From positions 1 through 64,000 of the forward strand of contig JALONH010000001.1 in NCBI GenBank assembly GCA_025455005.1: a DNA stretch of 64,000 nucleotides. The letters are read 5' to 3'. Under the pieces are notes generated by a model, which saw nothing but the letters and a program-made list of their open reading frames with translations, was not told where the DNA came from and searched no databases. Below are positions 27,470 through 36,328 of the stretch, in pieces. Numbering within the stretch: position 1 is the stretch's first letter; every line of letters starts with the position of its first letter. The stretch is from Cytophagaceae bacterium. GTDB taxonomy: Bacteria; Bacteroidota; Bacteroidia; Cytophagales; Cytophagaceae. Both the position numbers and the translations under genes were made by a program.

Positions 27470-28539
27470 AAAATGATTCCAATTGTTCCGGAAAGACCAT
27501 AATCAAAGTTGTTGTTAGCACTAATGAATGGTTGTGTATCTAATATATAATAACCACTCACACCAACAGTAAAGTTTTTTACTATTTCGAAATCTACTTT
27601 TAAATCGCTACTCCATCTGTACCTATCAGAAATAGTAATACTGGGGTAAAAATTATTGGTAAAAGTTATTAAAAATTTTGGTGTCGATACTTTATAAAAA
27701 CGGTATTCAGCGGATAATAATCCTTCTATACTATTTCGTCGGCGATCTTCTAGTCCTTCTTCTAAGTTGCCCCCAAATCCTGCTGTAATATAAAAAGAAT
27801 GTAAATCATTCACGAATATGGTTCGACCAATACCATTTCCAAAAAAACCTCGATACTTGATACTCAATTGAGAGTTTTGTTCTGCTGTGAATTGTACATT
27901 CCAATAATTTCGTTTATTAAAGTAGTAATTATGTAAAAAACTTAAGGTTTGTTTAGATGTTTGATTGGTTGTATCCGTTAGTTTTTGATAAGTATTAATA
28001 CTACTTAAAGTTAGTGCCATACGTGATTTTTTATTGATGTAATCCGCATTTAAGCCCACACTAAATGTCGTAACATTATTAGCTAATACGTAATTTAGAC
28101 CTAAGTTAAACTGCCCGTTTACTCTTTGGATAAAGGTGCTTTCAATTCCCATCATAGTACCTATGGTAGAAAAATCAACAAGCTCATAAAAGTCAGCATA
28201 TTTTATGATTGGAGTCCCATTTTCTAAAGTATCCAATCGTACGATCAACACTTTTCCGTCTTCGAATTGAATACGTTGAGGAGATTGTGTTACGACCTTG
28301 GCGACATCAACCCATTTAACATTTATTTTACCAAAACCGTCAGAATCGATAAATAACATTCCATATTCTAGTTTCATTATTTTACATCGAATACGATTCC
28401 CATTTTTTAAAATAACCCAATCTTTTTTTACTATGACTTTTGCATGAGCAGTATTGGAATATGTGACGGTAATTAAAAAAAGAATTAGCCCGACTAAAAG
28501 AAGTTTTATCGTATACTTTATACTATATTTAGTAACCAA
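27466..28539 (-). CDS. Beta-barrel protein with DUF481-like region
   Basis: The protein has an N-terminal signal (IKLLLVGLILFLITVTYS, cleaved near AHA). A small SH3-like region follows, DWVILKNGNRIRCKIMKLEY to FGKINVKWVDVAKV, as seen in DUF481 proteins, and then a barrel of about 250 residues. A TTG at 28539 was chosen as start (357 residues), because the longer in-frame extension to 28677 lies over the divergent gene. No ATG sits at the right place. The start codon is only 3 bp from that of the divergent neighbour, which leaves no room for promoters between them. Confidence 0.7.
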   Translation of the reverse strand: MVTKYSIKYTIKLLLVGLILFLITVTYSNTAHAKVIVKKDWVILKNGNRIRCKIMKLEYGMLFIDSDGFGKINVKWVDVAKVVTQSPQRIQFEDGKVLIVRLDTLENGTPIIKYADFYELVDFSTIGTMMGIESTFIQRVNGQFNLGLNYVLANNVTTFSVGLNADYINKKSRMALTLSSINTYQKLTDTTNQTSKQTLSFLHNYYFNKRNYWNVQFTAEQNSQLSIKYRGFFGNGIGRTIFVNDLHSFYITAGFGGNLEEGLEDRRRNSIEGLLSAEYRFYKVSTPKFLITFTNNFYPSITISDRYRWSSDLKVDFEIVKNFTVGVSGYYILDTQPFISANNNFDYGLSGTIGIIF

Positions 28540-28542
28540 GTG

Positions 28543-29616
28543 ATGCAAAAAAGTACCATATATGGAGTAATCATGATTTTCTTGCTTGTAGGAATGAATC
28601 GTATTTCTAGAGCACAGACGAGCGACTCTATTGTGTTGGAGAAAGATGAAAATTATGTTTACAATTCGCGTCGTCAAATAACTGTATCGATTATTGGGTT
28701 AAGGTTTTTTAATGGTTTATATTATACTGCTGAAGAAAACATTTCGTATCGTCCTACCATTCCCAATATGTTAGGTATTGGTTTAGCACATAAATGGTTA
28801 AATGTAAATATAGGTATAATTGGATTGGACGGAAAGCATACTCCTGAAAAAGACAGTGGAAATTTTCAGCTTCAAGCTAGCGTTTATTTTCCACGCTTTG
28901 GCTTTGATTTTATTTTTGTAAACAATACCGGATTTTTTGTAGGGAATCATCAACACCTTGACCACATTTATCACCAACCCAATGATATTGTCTTTAAAGA
29001 TATGAAAGTCAACCGATATGCATTAAACGCATTGGTCATGCTAACTAAAAAATTCAATTTAAATGAAAGTTTTGGTGCAGGTAAAGTGGCACATCAAACC
29101 TTTAAAGGGTGGTTTATCAATCCTAGTTTTTCCCATTTGTTTATAGGTAATGGTGACCAACCTCTAATTGCAGATAGTTTGAGTTCGTTATTGAGTAATA
29201 GTTTTGTCATTAATGAAGGCAGATTAAATTCAATGGCAGTGTTACCGGGTTATGCTTGGCATAAAGTATGGCATGGGCGTTTATACGCTTCAGTAGCTCC
29301 TGCTTTTGGACCTACATTTCAATATATTGATATGTCTGAATATCCAAGCGGAAAATTAGAACAAACCAGTCTTTCGTTCAAAGGGGTTGTTCGACTAAGT
29401 TTTGGATACCATACGAATCGATGGGTTTTTGGAGGAACGTTGTTACTCGATACCGAACGTTTTTATTTAGGACAACAGACTACTATTATTAATAGTGTAG
29501 GTAAAGCAATGGTAAAAGTCGGTTATAAATTTCAAGTACCGAAATGGGCAAAAAAGTATTCTAAAAATCTAGATGCGATTGAAACTAAAGTGAAAGAATT
29601 AGAACCCGGATTTTAA
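28543..29616 (+). CDS. DUF4421-like secreted barrel protein
   Basis: This protein of up to 357 residues has a signal peptide; an internal ATG at 28573 (MIFLLVGMNRISRAQ) is an alternative start. Strand-rich sequence follows, with SYRPTIPNMLGIGLAHKWLN and VMLTKKFNLNESFGAGKV, which resemble the DUF4421 family, known from Bacteroidota and of unknown role. It is divergent to the DUF481-like gene with adjoining start codons, so its promoter must lie inside that gene. A bidirectional terminator follows at 29619-29646. Confidence 0.65.
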   Translation: MQKSTIYGVIMIFLLVGMNRISRAQTSDSIVLEKDENYVYNSRRQITVSIIGLRFFNGLYYTAEENISYRPTIPNMLGIGLAHKWLNVNIGIIGLDGKHTPEKDSGNFQLQASVYFPRFGFDFIFVNNTGFFVGNHQHLDHIYHQPNDIVFKDMKVNRYALNALVMLTKKFNLNESFGAGKVAHQTFKGWFINPSFSHLFIGNGDQPLIADSLSSLLSNSFVINEGRLNSMAVLPGYAWHKVWHGRLYASVAPAFGPTFQYIDMSEYPSGKLEQTSLSFKGVVRLSFGYHTNRWVFGGTLLLDTERFYLGQQTTIINSVGKAMVKVGYKFQVPKWAKKYSKNLDAIETKVKELEPGF

Positions 29617-29618
29617 AA

Positions 29619-29646
29619 AAACCTATGACGGTTACGTCATAGGTTT
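29619..29646. terminator. Bidirectional terminator between convergent genes
   Basis: AAACCTATGACG (29619-29630) and CGTCATAGGTTT (29635-29646) form a perfect 12-bp stem with a GTTA loop, flanked by an A run on the left and Ts on the right. It serves the DUF4421-like gene (+) and the lipoprotein pair (-). Confidence 0.92.
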
Positions 29647-29666
29647 CTAACATATATCGGAATAGT

Positions 29667-30332
29667 CTATTCAAATACTATTTCTTCTTGACGATTATTA
29701 CCACAATAGGAATTATCGTAAAGTGAACGATTTAATTGTACATCTATAGTTCCTTTTAAGATAGCTGGAATATTCTCCGGAGGTCTTACATCGTACGATA
29801 TATCTCCATAAGGTACCGTTAACTCATAAGTAAAGGTAAGTCTACCGGTGGTTGGATTTAAATAGTAGTTACGAATTTTCAAATTTTGTCCGGTCACATA
29901 ATAACTTTCGTTGTAATAGTTATTTAGTTTGAACAATGTTCCGTTGGCTTTAATATAATTAAAATAGATTAAAGCGCTAGAAGGCACACTGAACGTAGTG
30001 TCATTTCCTGCATCATAAAAGGCATCACAGAAATAGATTTCCATATAATTATCCGGATCAGAAACGTCATTTCGACGGATAGTAACATGGTATGTAGAAT
30101 TATTTCCTACTGTATCGATATAATAGGTTTGGTCAATTGCAGATAAAAACGATGGGTATGTATAAGGTACAATCGCGGTATCACCATTGGGATAATTAAA
30201 ATACATGGTGCCGGAGTTTGTACCTTCTATCTTTAACCCGCTAATGCCATCCGGACCCGGAGGGCCGTCTTCCCCATCTCTACAAGACCATAGTAGTGTG
30301 GAAGACAATATAAGTAGAATTAGTTTTTTCAT
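29667..30332 (-). CDS. Lipoprotein with collagen-like motif, paralogue 2
   Basis: This 221-residue lipoprotein starts MKKLILLILSSTLLWSC, with the lipid-anchored Cys at 17, then a short collagen-like stretch GEDGPPGPDG. A beta-rich domain follows, with MYFNYPNGDTAIVPYTYPSF and YYLNPTTGRLTFTYEL. It ends in a region with RSLYDNSYCGNN. It is a clear paralogue of the next gene upstream, which shares the whole layout. The function is unknown; surface exposure is likely but unproven. Confidence 0.8.
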   Translation of the reverse strand: MKKLILLILSSTLLWSCRDGEDGPPGPDGISGLKIEGTNSGTMYFNYPNGDTAIVPYTYPSFLSAIDQTYYIDTVGNNSTYHVTIRRNDVSDPDNYMEIYFCDAFYDAGNDTTFSVPSSALIYFNYIKANGTLFKLNNYYNESYYVTGQNLKIRNYYLNPTTGRLTFTYELTVPYGDISYDVRPPENIPAILKGTIDVQLNRSLYDNSYCGNNRQEEIVFE

Positions 30333-30342
30333 AAAATACAAA

Positions 30343-31011
30343 TTATCTGGCATTACAATTATTCAACTCATAAGTAGACTTATTTAATTGTACTTGAACG
30401 TTACCTGATACAATAGCCGGATAAGAAGATACTCTTAAGTTATATGGTATATCGTTCGGTGAAATGTAAAACTTGTATCTAAAGCTTAATACTCTTGTTA
30501 CAGGATTTAAATAGTAATTTGTGATTTCAGCATCTTCACCAACATAATAACTCTTAGTTTCATAGTCACTATAGATATTATACATATTGGTAAATTGGAA
30601 AAAGGGATTACCCGGCTTTACTACACTAATAGCGAAATCGATATTGTAGGGTGGGCGATACGAGCTGTCTCTGTTACGATCAAATGTTGCATTACAAATA
30701 GAAAATCTAAAAAAGTTAGCACCATCTGTTGGATCTACTCTTTTTATATCTACAGCATAATAGTCATAACCAAAGTTATCGGTTGAATCCAAGTAAAAAA
30801 CGTTATCCGCATCGGAGGTAAAACTTCCAAAGCTTACAGGAACAATTGCTGTATCTCCATTCGGGTATTCATAATAAATAGTACCGGAAGCAGTACCTTC
30901 TGTTCTAAAGTAGCTTGCGCCGGCTGGTCCTGGCTCACCGTCATCACCGGATCGGCAGGACGAAACTACTAGTGTCGCCGATACCGTTAGATAAAGTAAA
31001 ATGTTTTTCAT
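30343..31011 (-). CDS. Lipoprotein with collagen-like motif, paralogue 1
   Basis: This 222-residue lipoprotein begins MKNILLYLTVSATLVVSSC, followed by GDDGEPGPAGA. The domain shares TIYYEYPNGDTAIVPVSFGS and YYLNPVTRVLSFRYKF with its tandem neighbour, and ends with NKSTYELNNC. The pair arose by tandem duplication and the copies have diverged. The spacing between the two genes is 10 bp, so they are co-transcribed. I know of no function for this domain. Confidence 0.8.
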   Translation of the reverse strand: MKNILLYLTVSATLVVSSCRSGDDGEPGPAGASYFRTEGTASGTIYYEYPNGDTAIVPVSFGSFTSDADNVFYLDSTDNFGYDYYAVDIKRVDPTDGANFFRFSICNATFDRNRDSSYRPPYNIDFAISVVKPGNPFFQFTNMYNIYSDYETKSYYVGEDAEITNYYLNPVTRVLSFRYKFYISPNDIPYNLRVSSYPAIVSGNVQVQLNKSTYELNNCNAR

Positions 31012-31188
31012 CTCGATTAAATATTTATTTCTAAAAGGTTTATTTAAACTTAAATATACAATTTAATAAGGTAATACATGGTGGTTATAGAAGGTATTTT
31101 GATTAAAAATCTACAACTAATTATATTTTTTCCCGTTATTATTAAAATATTATTATTAAATGGTATCCTAAACGTTGGATGAAGCGCT

Positions 31189-31971
31189 ATGTTAACTACA
31201 GAAAAAGAACCGGTAAATCAAGGTATTTCCTCGGTAAACCCTAACATCATCAATGAAGAACAAAATGAAGAACGTATATTTTTGGAAGGTCCAAAATCGA
31301 GATGGAAAGAGTTTGTTATGTTACACCATACTCTCTTGGATTTTATTCGGGGCTTTCGAAAATTACACTTTGCAGGACCTTGTGTAACTATTTTCGGATC
31401 GGCACGATTTAAAGAAGATCACCCCTATTACCAACAATCCAGACAGATGGGCTCTATCGTATCAAAGTTAGGGTTTACAGTAATGACGGGTGGTGGTCCG
31501 GGTGTTATGGAAGCTGCCAATAGAGGAGCTAAAGATGTAGGAGGTAAATCGGTAGGATGTAATATTATTTTACCCATGGAACAGTACGTAAACAAATACG
31601 TTGACTATTCTGTCAATATCAAATTCTTTTTTGTTCGTAAAGTTCTATTATGCAAGTATTCGTATGCTTTCATCTGTATGCCGGGGGGTATGGGTACATT
31701 AGATGAATTCTTTGAAGCGGTTACGTTAATTCAAACGAATAAAATGAAAAAGTTTCCTGTTGTGTTGTTTGGAACAGAGTACCATAAACATTTGTATGAG
31801 CATATACTTTATATGGCAGAAAGAGGAACCATTTCAAAAGAAGACTTAAAATTATTTTTGTATACAGATGATTTTTCGGAAGTCGAAAAACATTTGCAAA
31901 AATATGCGGTAGAGGCTTTTGGATTAATTAAACGCAAAGGCCCTAAGAAATTAAGTTGGTTAGGAGAATAA
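31189..31971 (+). CDS. LOG family protein (TIGR00730-type Rossmann fold)
   Basis: This 260-residue protein has the phosphoribohydrolase signatures GGGPGVMEAANRGA (about residues 102-115) and PGGMGTLDEF (about 165-174). It belongs to the 'lysine decarboxylase'-annotated family, whose characterised members cleave nucleoside 5'-monophosphates and produce cytokinin bases in plants and microbes. An N-terminal extension of about 45 residues is present, as in many Bacteroidota members. It is a single gene ended by a terminator hairpin. The physiological substrate in this organism is unknown. Confidence 0.88.
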   Translation: MLTTEKEPVNQGISSVNPNIINEEQNEERIFLEGPKSRWKEFVMLHHTLLDFIRGFRKLHFAGPCVTIFGSARFKEDHPYYQQSRQMGSIVSKLGFTVMTGGGPGVMEAANRGAKDVGGKSVGCNIILPMEQYVNKYVDYSVNIKFFFVRKVLLCKYSYAFICMPGGMGTLDEFFEAVTLIQTNKMKKFPVVLFGTEYHKHLYEHILYMAERGTISKEDLKLFLYTDDFSEVEKHLQKYAVEAFGLIKRKGPKKLSWLGE

Positions 31972-31975
31972 CCGT

Positions 31976-31998
31976 TATCCCCTTTTATAAAGGGGATA
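31976..31998. terminator. Terminator between LOG gene and kynurenine operon
   Basis: TATCCCCTTT (31976-31985) pairs with AAAGGGGATA (31989-31998) around a 3-nt loop. The stem overlaps the stop codon of the convergent KMO gene. T runs are weak on both sides. Confidence 0.7.
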
Positions 31999-33340
31999 CA
32001 TCTTTATATTCTTGACGGTAACGTTGATATTCACTAATAATATAGGACTTATTCTCTTCCATATTACCTTTTACAATAGTGCGAAGAAGATGATCATACA
32101 GATTCTGTAAAGATTTCCCCCATGCTAAGGCTTCTGCATACGGTGTATCATTAAATGAAATATGTCTATATAAATTAATAAAACTAGGATCAGATTCTTC
32201 TATTACTTTTTCAATTTCTTTTATTTTTAGATAACGATCATCGTCTACATGATCACGCATTTCTAAAAAATTCTGTAAAGCTAAATGGGCTATGGCATCG
32301 GTATTAGGTTTTCTATTGTTATAAAACCGCTCCCAAGTCGTTTCGGATAGTCCGATTTCTTGTATAAGTTCTTGTAATAGTCGGACATCTTCGAAGCCGG
32401 CATTCATTCCTTGACCATAAAAAGGCACAATAGCATGAGCTGCATCACCTATGCAAATCACTCGTTCGTGCATCCAGGGATGTGTATGTACAGTGGATAA
32501 ACCGGAAGTAGGATGCGCCGTCCATTGTTCCCATAAATCAGGTAAAGCAAGAAGGGTATCCGGGAAAAAACGTTCAAAAAAGTGGAGGACTTTGTCTTCA
32601 GTGGATAGCGATTCAAACGTATTTCCTTCTCCTCGTGTAGGTAAAAATAAAGTACAGGTTAAGGAACCATCCGTATTAGGTAAGGCAATCAACATGAAAG
32701 TACCTCTTGGCCAAATATGTAACACCTCCCATTGAGCCATCCATTGCCTTGCTTGTTCCGGATGTATATCTAATTCTTTATAACTATACTCTAGTGTTTC
32801 TATGGTAGTGTGTAGTTTCCCTTCTTTAGAAAGAACGCGCCGTATTTCTGAAAAAGCCCCGTCTGAAGCGATAATCCAACTGTCTTTTGGTATTTCAAAT
32901 TGGGTATCTCTTTGTTGTAGTTGCCACAGTCCTGTTTCTGATTTACCGGTACAAGTTGTTTCAAAATGAAGTTGAACACCAACTTCTTCTGCTTTGTTTA
33001 ACAATAAACAATTTAACGCTGCCCTTCCAATACTAAGGATAGATTCGCCTTGTGAACTATAAGGTTGAAAATGAAGTGCCCCGTTCATATCATGAATCAA
33101 ACGTCCTTGCATGGGAACAACCAACTGATATATGGAAGGCAATACTTCAGGGCAAATGTGTTCAATTGCATGCAGACCGCGTCTGCTTAAGGCTAGATTA
33201 ATAGAGCGACCTTGAGTGGAAGTAAATTGTCTGGGGTCTTTCCGTTTTTCATAAAGGTGTACGGAATGACCGTTTTTTTTAAGACTTATCGCTAATAGAC
33301 TTCCTACTAAACCACCTCCTATTAGATACGCTGTTTTCAT
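31985..33340 (-). CDS. kmo: Kynurenine 3-monooxygenase
   Basis: This 451-residue FAD-dependent hydroxylase converts kynurenine to 3-hydroxykynurenine. The ADP-binding motif is IGGGLVGSLLAISLKKNGHS at residues 7-26, and VHLYEKRKDPR and GRSINLALSRRG follow as in KMO proteins. The second FAD motif is CIGDAAHAIVPFYGQGMNAG (about residues 294-313). The C-terminal membrane-association region is short. The start overlaps the kynureninase stop by 4 nt (ATGA). It is the last gene of a three-gene operon leading toward quinolinate. Confidence 0.95.
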   Translation of the reverse strand: MKTAYLIGGGLVGSLLAISLKKNGHSVHLYEKRKDPRQFTSTQGRSINLALSRRGLHAIEHICPEVLPSIYQLVVPMQGRLIHDMNGALHFQPYSSQGESILSIGRAALNCLLLNKAEEVGVQLHFETTCTGKSETGLWQLQQRDTQFEIPKDSWIIASDGAFSEIRRVLSKEGKLHTTIETLEYSYKELDIHPEQARQWMAQWEVLHIWPRGTFMLIALPNTDGSLTCTLFLPTRGEGNTFESLSTEDKVLHFFERFFPDTLLALPDLWEQWTAHPTSGLSTVHTHPWMHERVICIGDAAHAIVPFYGQGMNAGFEDVRLLQELIQEIGLSETTWERFYNNRKPNTDAIAHLALQNFLEMRDHVDDDRYLKIKEIEKVIEESDPSFINLYRHISFNDTPYAEALAWGKSLQNLYDHLLRTIVKGNMEENKSYIISEYQRYRQEYKDVSPL

Positions 33341-34611
33341 TTGATCACCATCACCTTACTTAAATAAATACTTAGGGCGTATATGTCGGAATAGCTCGTA
33401 AACCATGGACTTGGTGTAATTCGAATTACATCCGGTTCTCGCCAGTCTACCCAGAAACCTTTTGAATGCAATTCATCGACTAACGATTTACCTCCCGGAC
33501 AATGGATACAAACCATCGAGCCATGTTGGTTTTCTTCTTGTGGGCTAATAATAGAACCAAAATATTTTTTTCCGTTTTGTACCGTACATAAAGAGCTTAA
33601 TAAATAACATAAATATTGATACTGATGTTCTCGTTTAAACGCAAGTACTTTAGCATCAACTTTTAAAAATAACTCTAGAGAAGCCTTTAATCCAATCATA
33701 TTAGCAATCGGAGCATTGCTTATTTGAAATCCATCCACTCCTTTTACAGGTTTAAATTTTCCGGATAACTGAAAACGAGTAGAGGCTTCATGGCCCCACC
33801 AGCCGGCCATCCTAGGTGTATTTTTTTCTAAAGCATGTCGCTGGTGTATGAATGCTCCACCGACAGCGCCCGGTCCACCGTTTAAATATTTGTAGCTACA
33901 CCAAACCGCAAAATCAACTCTCCAATCATGTAAGGATAACGTAATGTTACCGATGGCATGCGCTAAATCAAACCCACAATAGGCACCCACCCGATGTGCC
34001 GCTCGGGAAATGGCTTCCATAGGAAAGGCTTGACCGGTATAGTAATTTACTCCATTAAAAAAAACCAATGCGAGTTCCGAACCATGTTGTGCAATCGCTT
34101 CTTCTATATCTTGCCATTCTACTATAAATCGATTTTTCTTTGGTTTTAAGGTAATGATAGCATCCTTTGGATCATAGCCATAAAGAGATACTAAACTTTC
34201 TAATGCAAATCGATCAGATGAAAAATTCCAATACTCTGTCAAGATTTTATACCGCTTGCGATGTGGACGGTAAAAGGATGCAAAACATATGTGTAGATTA
34301 ACCGTTAAGCTATTCATCGCCACCACTTCATCCGGATATGCCCCGGTCAGCAGGGATAAAGGTTTTTGAAACCACTCGTGAAAAGATAACCAAGGAGAAG
34401 CTCCTTTCCAATGACCATCAACAGCAAAATTACCCCAATCAGATAAGTACTGTTGCATGTATGTTTTTGTTTGCTCTGCTTGTAGGCCTAATGAATGGCC
34501 ACAAAAATACCGGATCTCTTTTCCTTTCGGAAATATAAAGGCATCCCGATACTGAGCTAATGCATCTTGTTCATCTAACTGCGTTGCGTGTTGTCGAGTT
34601 ACACTAAACAT
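33337..34611 (-). CDS. kynU: Kynureninase
   Basis: This 424-residue PLP enzyme cleaves 3-hydroxykynurenine to 3-hydroxyanthranilate and alanine. YFCGHSLGLQ lies at the N-terminus and MNSLTVNLH in the substrate/PLP region. The Schiff-base Lys is in VWCSYKYLNGGPGAVGGAF (about residues 228-246), preceded by CGFDLAHAIGN with the PLP-binding Asp. The ATG at 34611 was chosen because it lies in a TAATG overlap with the upstream dioxygenase stop. It sits between 3-HAO and KMO in one operon. Confidence 0.96.
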   Translation of the reverse strand: MFSVTRQHATQLDEQDALAQYRDAFIFPKGKEIRYFCGHSLGLQAEQTKTYMQQYLSDWGNFAVDGHWKGASPWLSFHEWFQKPLSLLTGAYPDEVVAMNSLTVNLHICFASFYRPHRKRYKILTEYWNFSSDRFALESLVSLYGYDPKDAIITLKPKKNRFIVEWQDIEEAIAQHGSELALVFFNGVNYYTGQAFPMEAISRAAHRVGAYCGFDLAHAIGNITLSLHDWRVDFAVWCSYKYLNGGPGAVGGAFIHQRHALEKNTPRMAGWWGHEASTRFQLSGKFKPVKGVDGFQISNAPIANMIGLKASLELFLKVDAKVLAFKREHQYQYLCYLLSSLCTVQNGKKYFGSIISPQEENQHGSMVCIHCPGGKSLVDELHSKGFWVDWREPDVIRITPSPWFTSYSDIYALSIYLSKVMVIK

Positions 34612-35138
34612 TATTTTCGAACGAAGGGTTGAGGTAAGGATAAGACACTTCCACAAACGGAGCAGGTACGTAATTGTTCGCTGGCATAAAATGACTCCAT
34701 CATTTTAGGAAGCTGTTGAACGATATCTTTAAGCGGAAAACGCGTTGTATGAAGAAGATGATTACACGATTCACAATACCAAGCACAGCCATCCCATTCG
34801 TCTTCTTTTCTATATCGTTCAATAACCAAACCTACCGTATCAGCCGGACGTCTCGGACTATGGGGAACTCGTGCAGGTAATAAAAATAATTCTCCCTCCT
34901 TTATTTCTATCATACGAGCTTTCCCATCTTCTTGTATCCATAACTCAATCGTACCTTGGAGTTGATAAAATAGTTCTTCTCCTTCACTGATATGATAATC
35001 TTTACGAGCATTAGGACCACCTACTACCATAACGATAAAATCGTCATTCCCTTTATAAATTTGTTGATTACCTATTGGAGGTTGGAGTAAAGCCTTGTTA
35101 TCTGCAATCCACTGATGTAAATTGAAAGGTGTTTTCAT
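34611..35138 (-). CDS. nbaC: 3-hydroxyanthranilate 3,4-dioxygenase
   Basis: This 175-residue cupin enzyme opens the ring of 3-hydroxyanthranilate to the precursor of quinolinate. Fe(II) ligands are visible: His and Glu in DYHISEGEELFYQL and His in RVPHSP. The C-terminus carries two Cys pairs (WYCESC and CSVCGS), the rubredoxin-like site of bacterial enzymes. It is the first gene of the operon, with 1-nt overlap to kynU. The set lets the cell make NAD from kynurenine. The tryptophan dioxygenase, formamidase and nadC steps are not in this window. Confidence 0.95.
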   Translation of the reverse strand: MKTPFNLHQWIADNKALLQPPIGNQQIYKGNDDFIVMVVGGPNARKDYHISEGEELFYQLQGTIELWIQEDGKARMIEIKEGELFLLPARVPHSPRRPADTVGLVIERYRKEDEWDGCAWYCESCNHLLHTTRFPLKDIVQQLPKMMESFYASEQLRTCSVCGSVLSLPQPFVRK

Positions 35139-35358
35139 AAAATTAAGCTTACTTAAAGGTAGAAAACTAATCGTTAATTCTCATTGTTTTTTTGTAATTT
35201 TATACACCCAATGCCGTATAGTTAAGGGGGAAAACCTAACAGGTTTATATTTATACGTGAGTACGTATTCTAAATTAAACTCTTCTATTGATGAACTAAA
35301 ATAGGTTAGGTTTTAACTTAACGAAATCGAATTTTAAATCTTGTAACCCTCATTTAAC

Positions 35359-36327
35359 ATGACAGTTTCCAATCATAACCATCTGCGTTTCCTATTCTTT
35401 CTACTTCTTTTGGGGGTACTCTATTCTTGTAAGAAAGAAGATGAAACAACAGGCTCAACACCGTTTGTACCGGACAAAACGTTACCCCTTACAATTAATC
35501 TGGTAGAAACCGTAAAAGATACCGGTTATGTTTTACGTTCTGCCACTCAATATGGTATGCGACTATCCGCTCTGACAAACGCCTCTGCGCCCTTCCATCG
35601 CTTGTATATTTTTAAAAAGGAGCAATATGGTACTACAAGCACCACATTTGAAACCTATCCGTATGCAGGTTTTGTTAAAGATAATGCCGAAAATTGGTAT
35701 AAAGACATTTCCATTCAAGGTGATACTAATGAAGTAGTGGATATAATTCATTCCTTATCTACCCGAACAGATCAGTATTCAGAAGATTTTTATATAGTGT
35801 TTACTTCCGGCGATTATAGTGCTCCCGGTTCAACTACCAATCTTGTAATAGGACCTATTGAATTTTCTATACAATATGGATTGTTAACAGAATACACTGC
35901 AAAAAGAGTCTATAATTATCAAGGTACTCAAACACCGATTTTAAATTTATATAATGTAACCACTTATACTGCTTCTACAGCTGACAGTAATCGATATATA
36001 ATGGATATGGATTCAGTAACGACAGCCTTTGAACGACTGTTTGTTTCTAAAAATGGGACACGCTTTGTCCGTGTACCGGTCGGATTTAATTATACTAGAG
36101 CTACAGATACTAGGGTACGAGATACATATGAAAACCTAAGCTCTAGTTCTTTTACAGAAGCGACTACCCCTGTCCAAGTAGGAGATGTATATATTGCCAA
36201 ATTAAAAGGTGTTTCTACCACACGCTTACAAGATTATGTGCTCTTGAGATGTACCGCTTATTTTGACAATCTTCAAACAGGTACCAATAGAAACAATGAT
36301 TTTATACAGTGGTCTGTAAAAAAATAA
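35359..36327 (+). CDS. Lipoprotein of unknown function
   Basis: This 322-residue protein has a signal and lipobox LYSC (about residue 22) followed by KKEDETT, a usual surface-lipoprotein-like start. The body is beta-rich, with no family I recognise. It leads a run of three genes on the plus strand (2-bp and overlapping junctions) whose other members are also exported or propeller-like. These look like one operon of unknown purpose. About 220 bp upstream are without a gene. Confidence 0.7.
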   Translation: MTVSNHNHLRFLFFLLLLGVLYSCKKEDETTGSTPFVPDKTLPLTINLVETVKDTGYVLRSATQYGMRLSALTNASAPFHRLYIFKKEQYGTTSTTFETYPYAGFVKDNAENWYKDISIQGDTNEVVDIIHSLSTRTDQYSEDFYIVFTSGDYSAPGSTTNLVIGPIEFSIQYGLLTEYTAKRVYNYQGTQTPILNLYNVTTYTASTADSNRYIMDMDSVTTAFERLFVSKNGTRFVRVPVGFNYTRATDTRVRDTYENLSSSSFTEATTPVQVGDVYIAKLKGVSTTRLQDYVLLRCTAYFDNLQTGTNRNNDFIQWSVKK

Positions 36328-36328
36328 T

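Noticed and set aside
28540-28677. Longer N-terminus for the minus-strand DUF481-like gene
   Set aside because: It would lie fully antisense over the divergent gene and put about 46 non-signal residues before the signal peptide.
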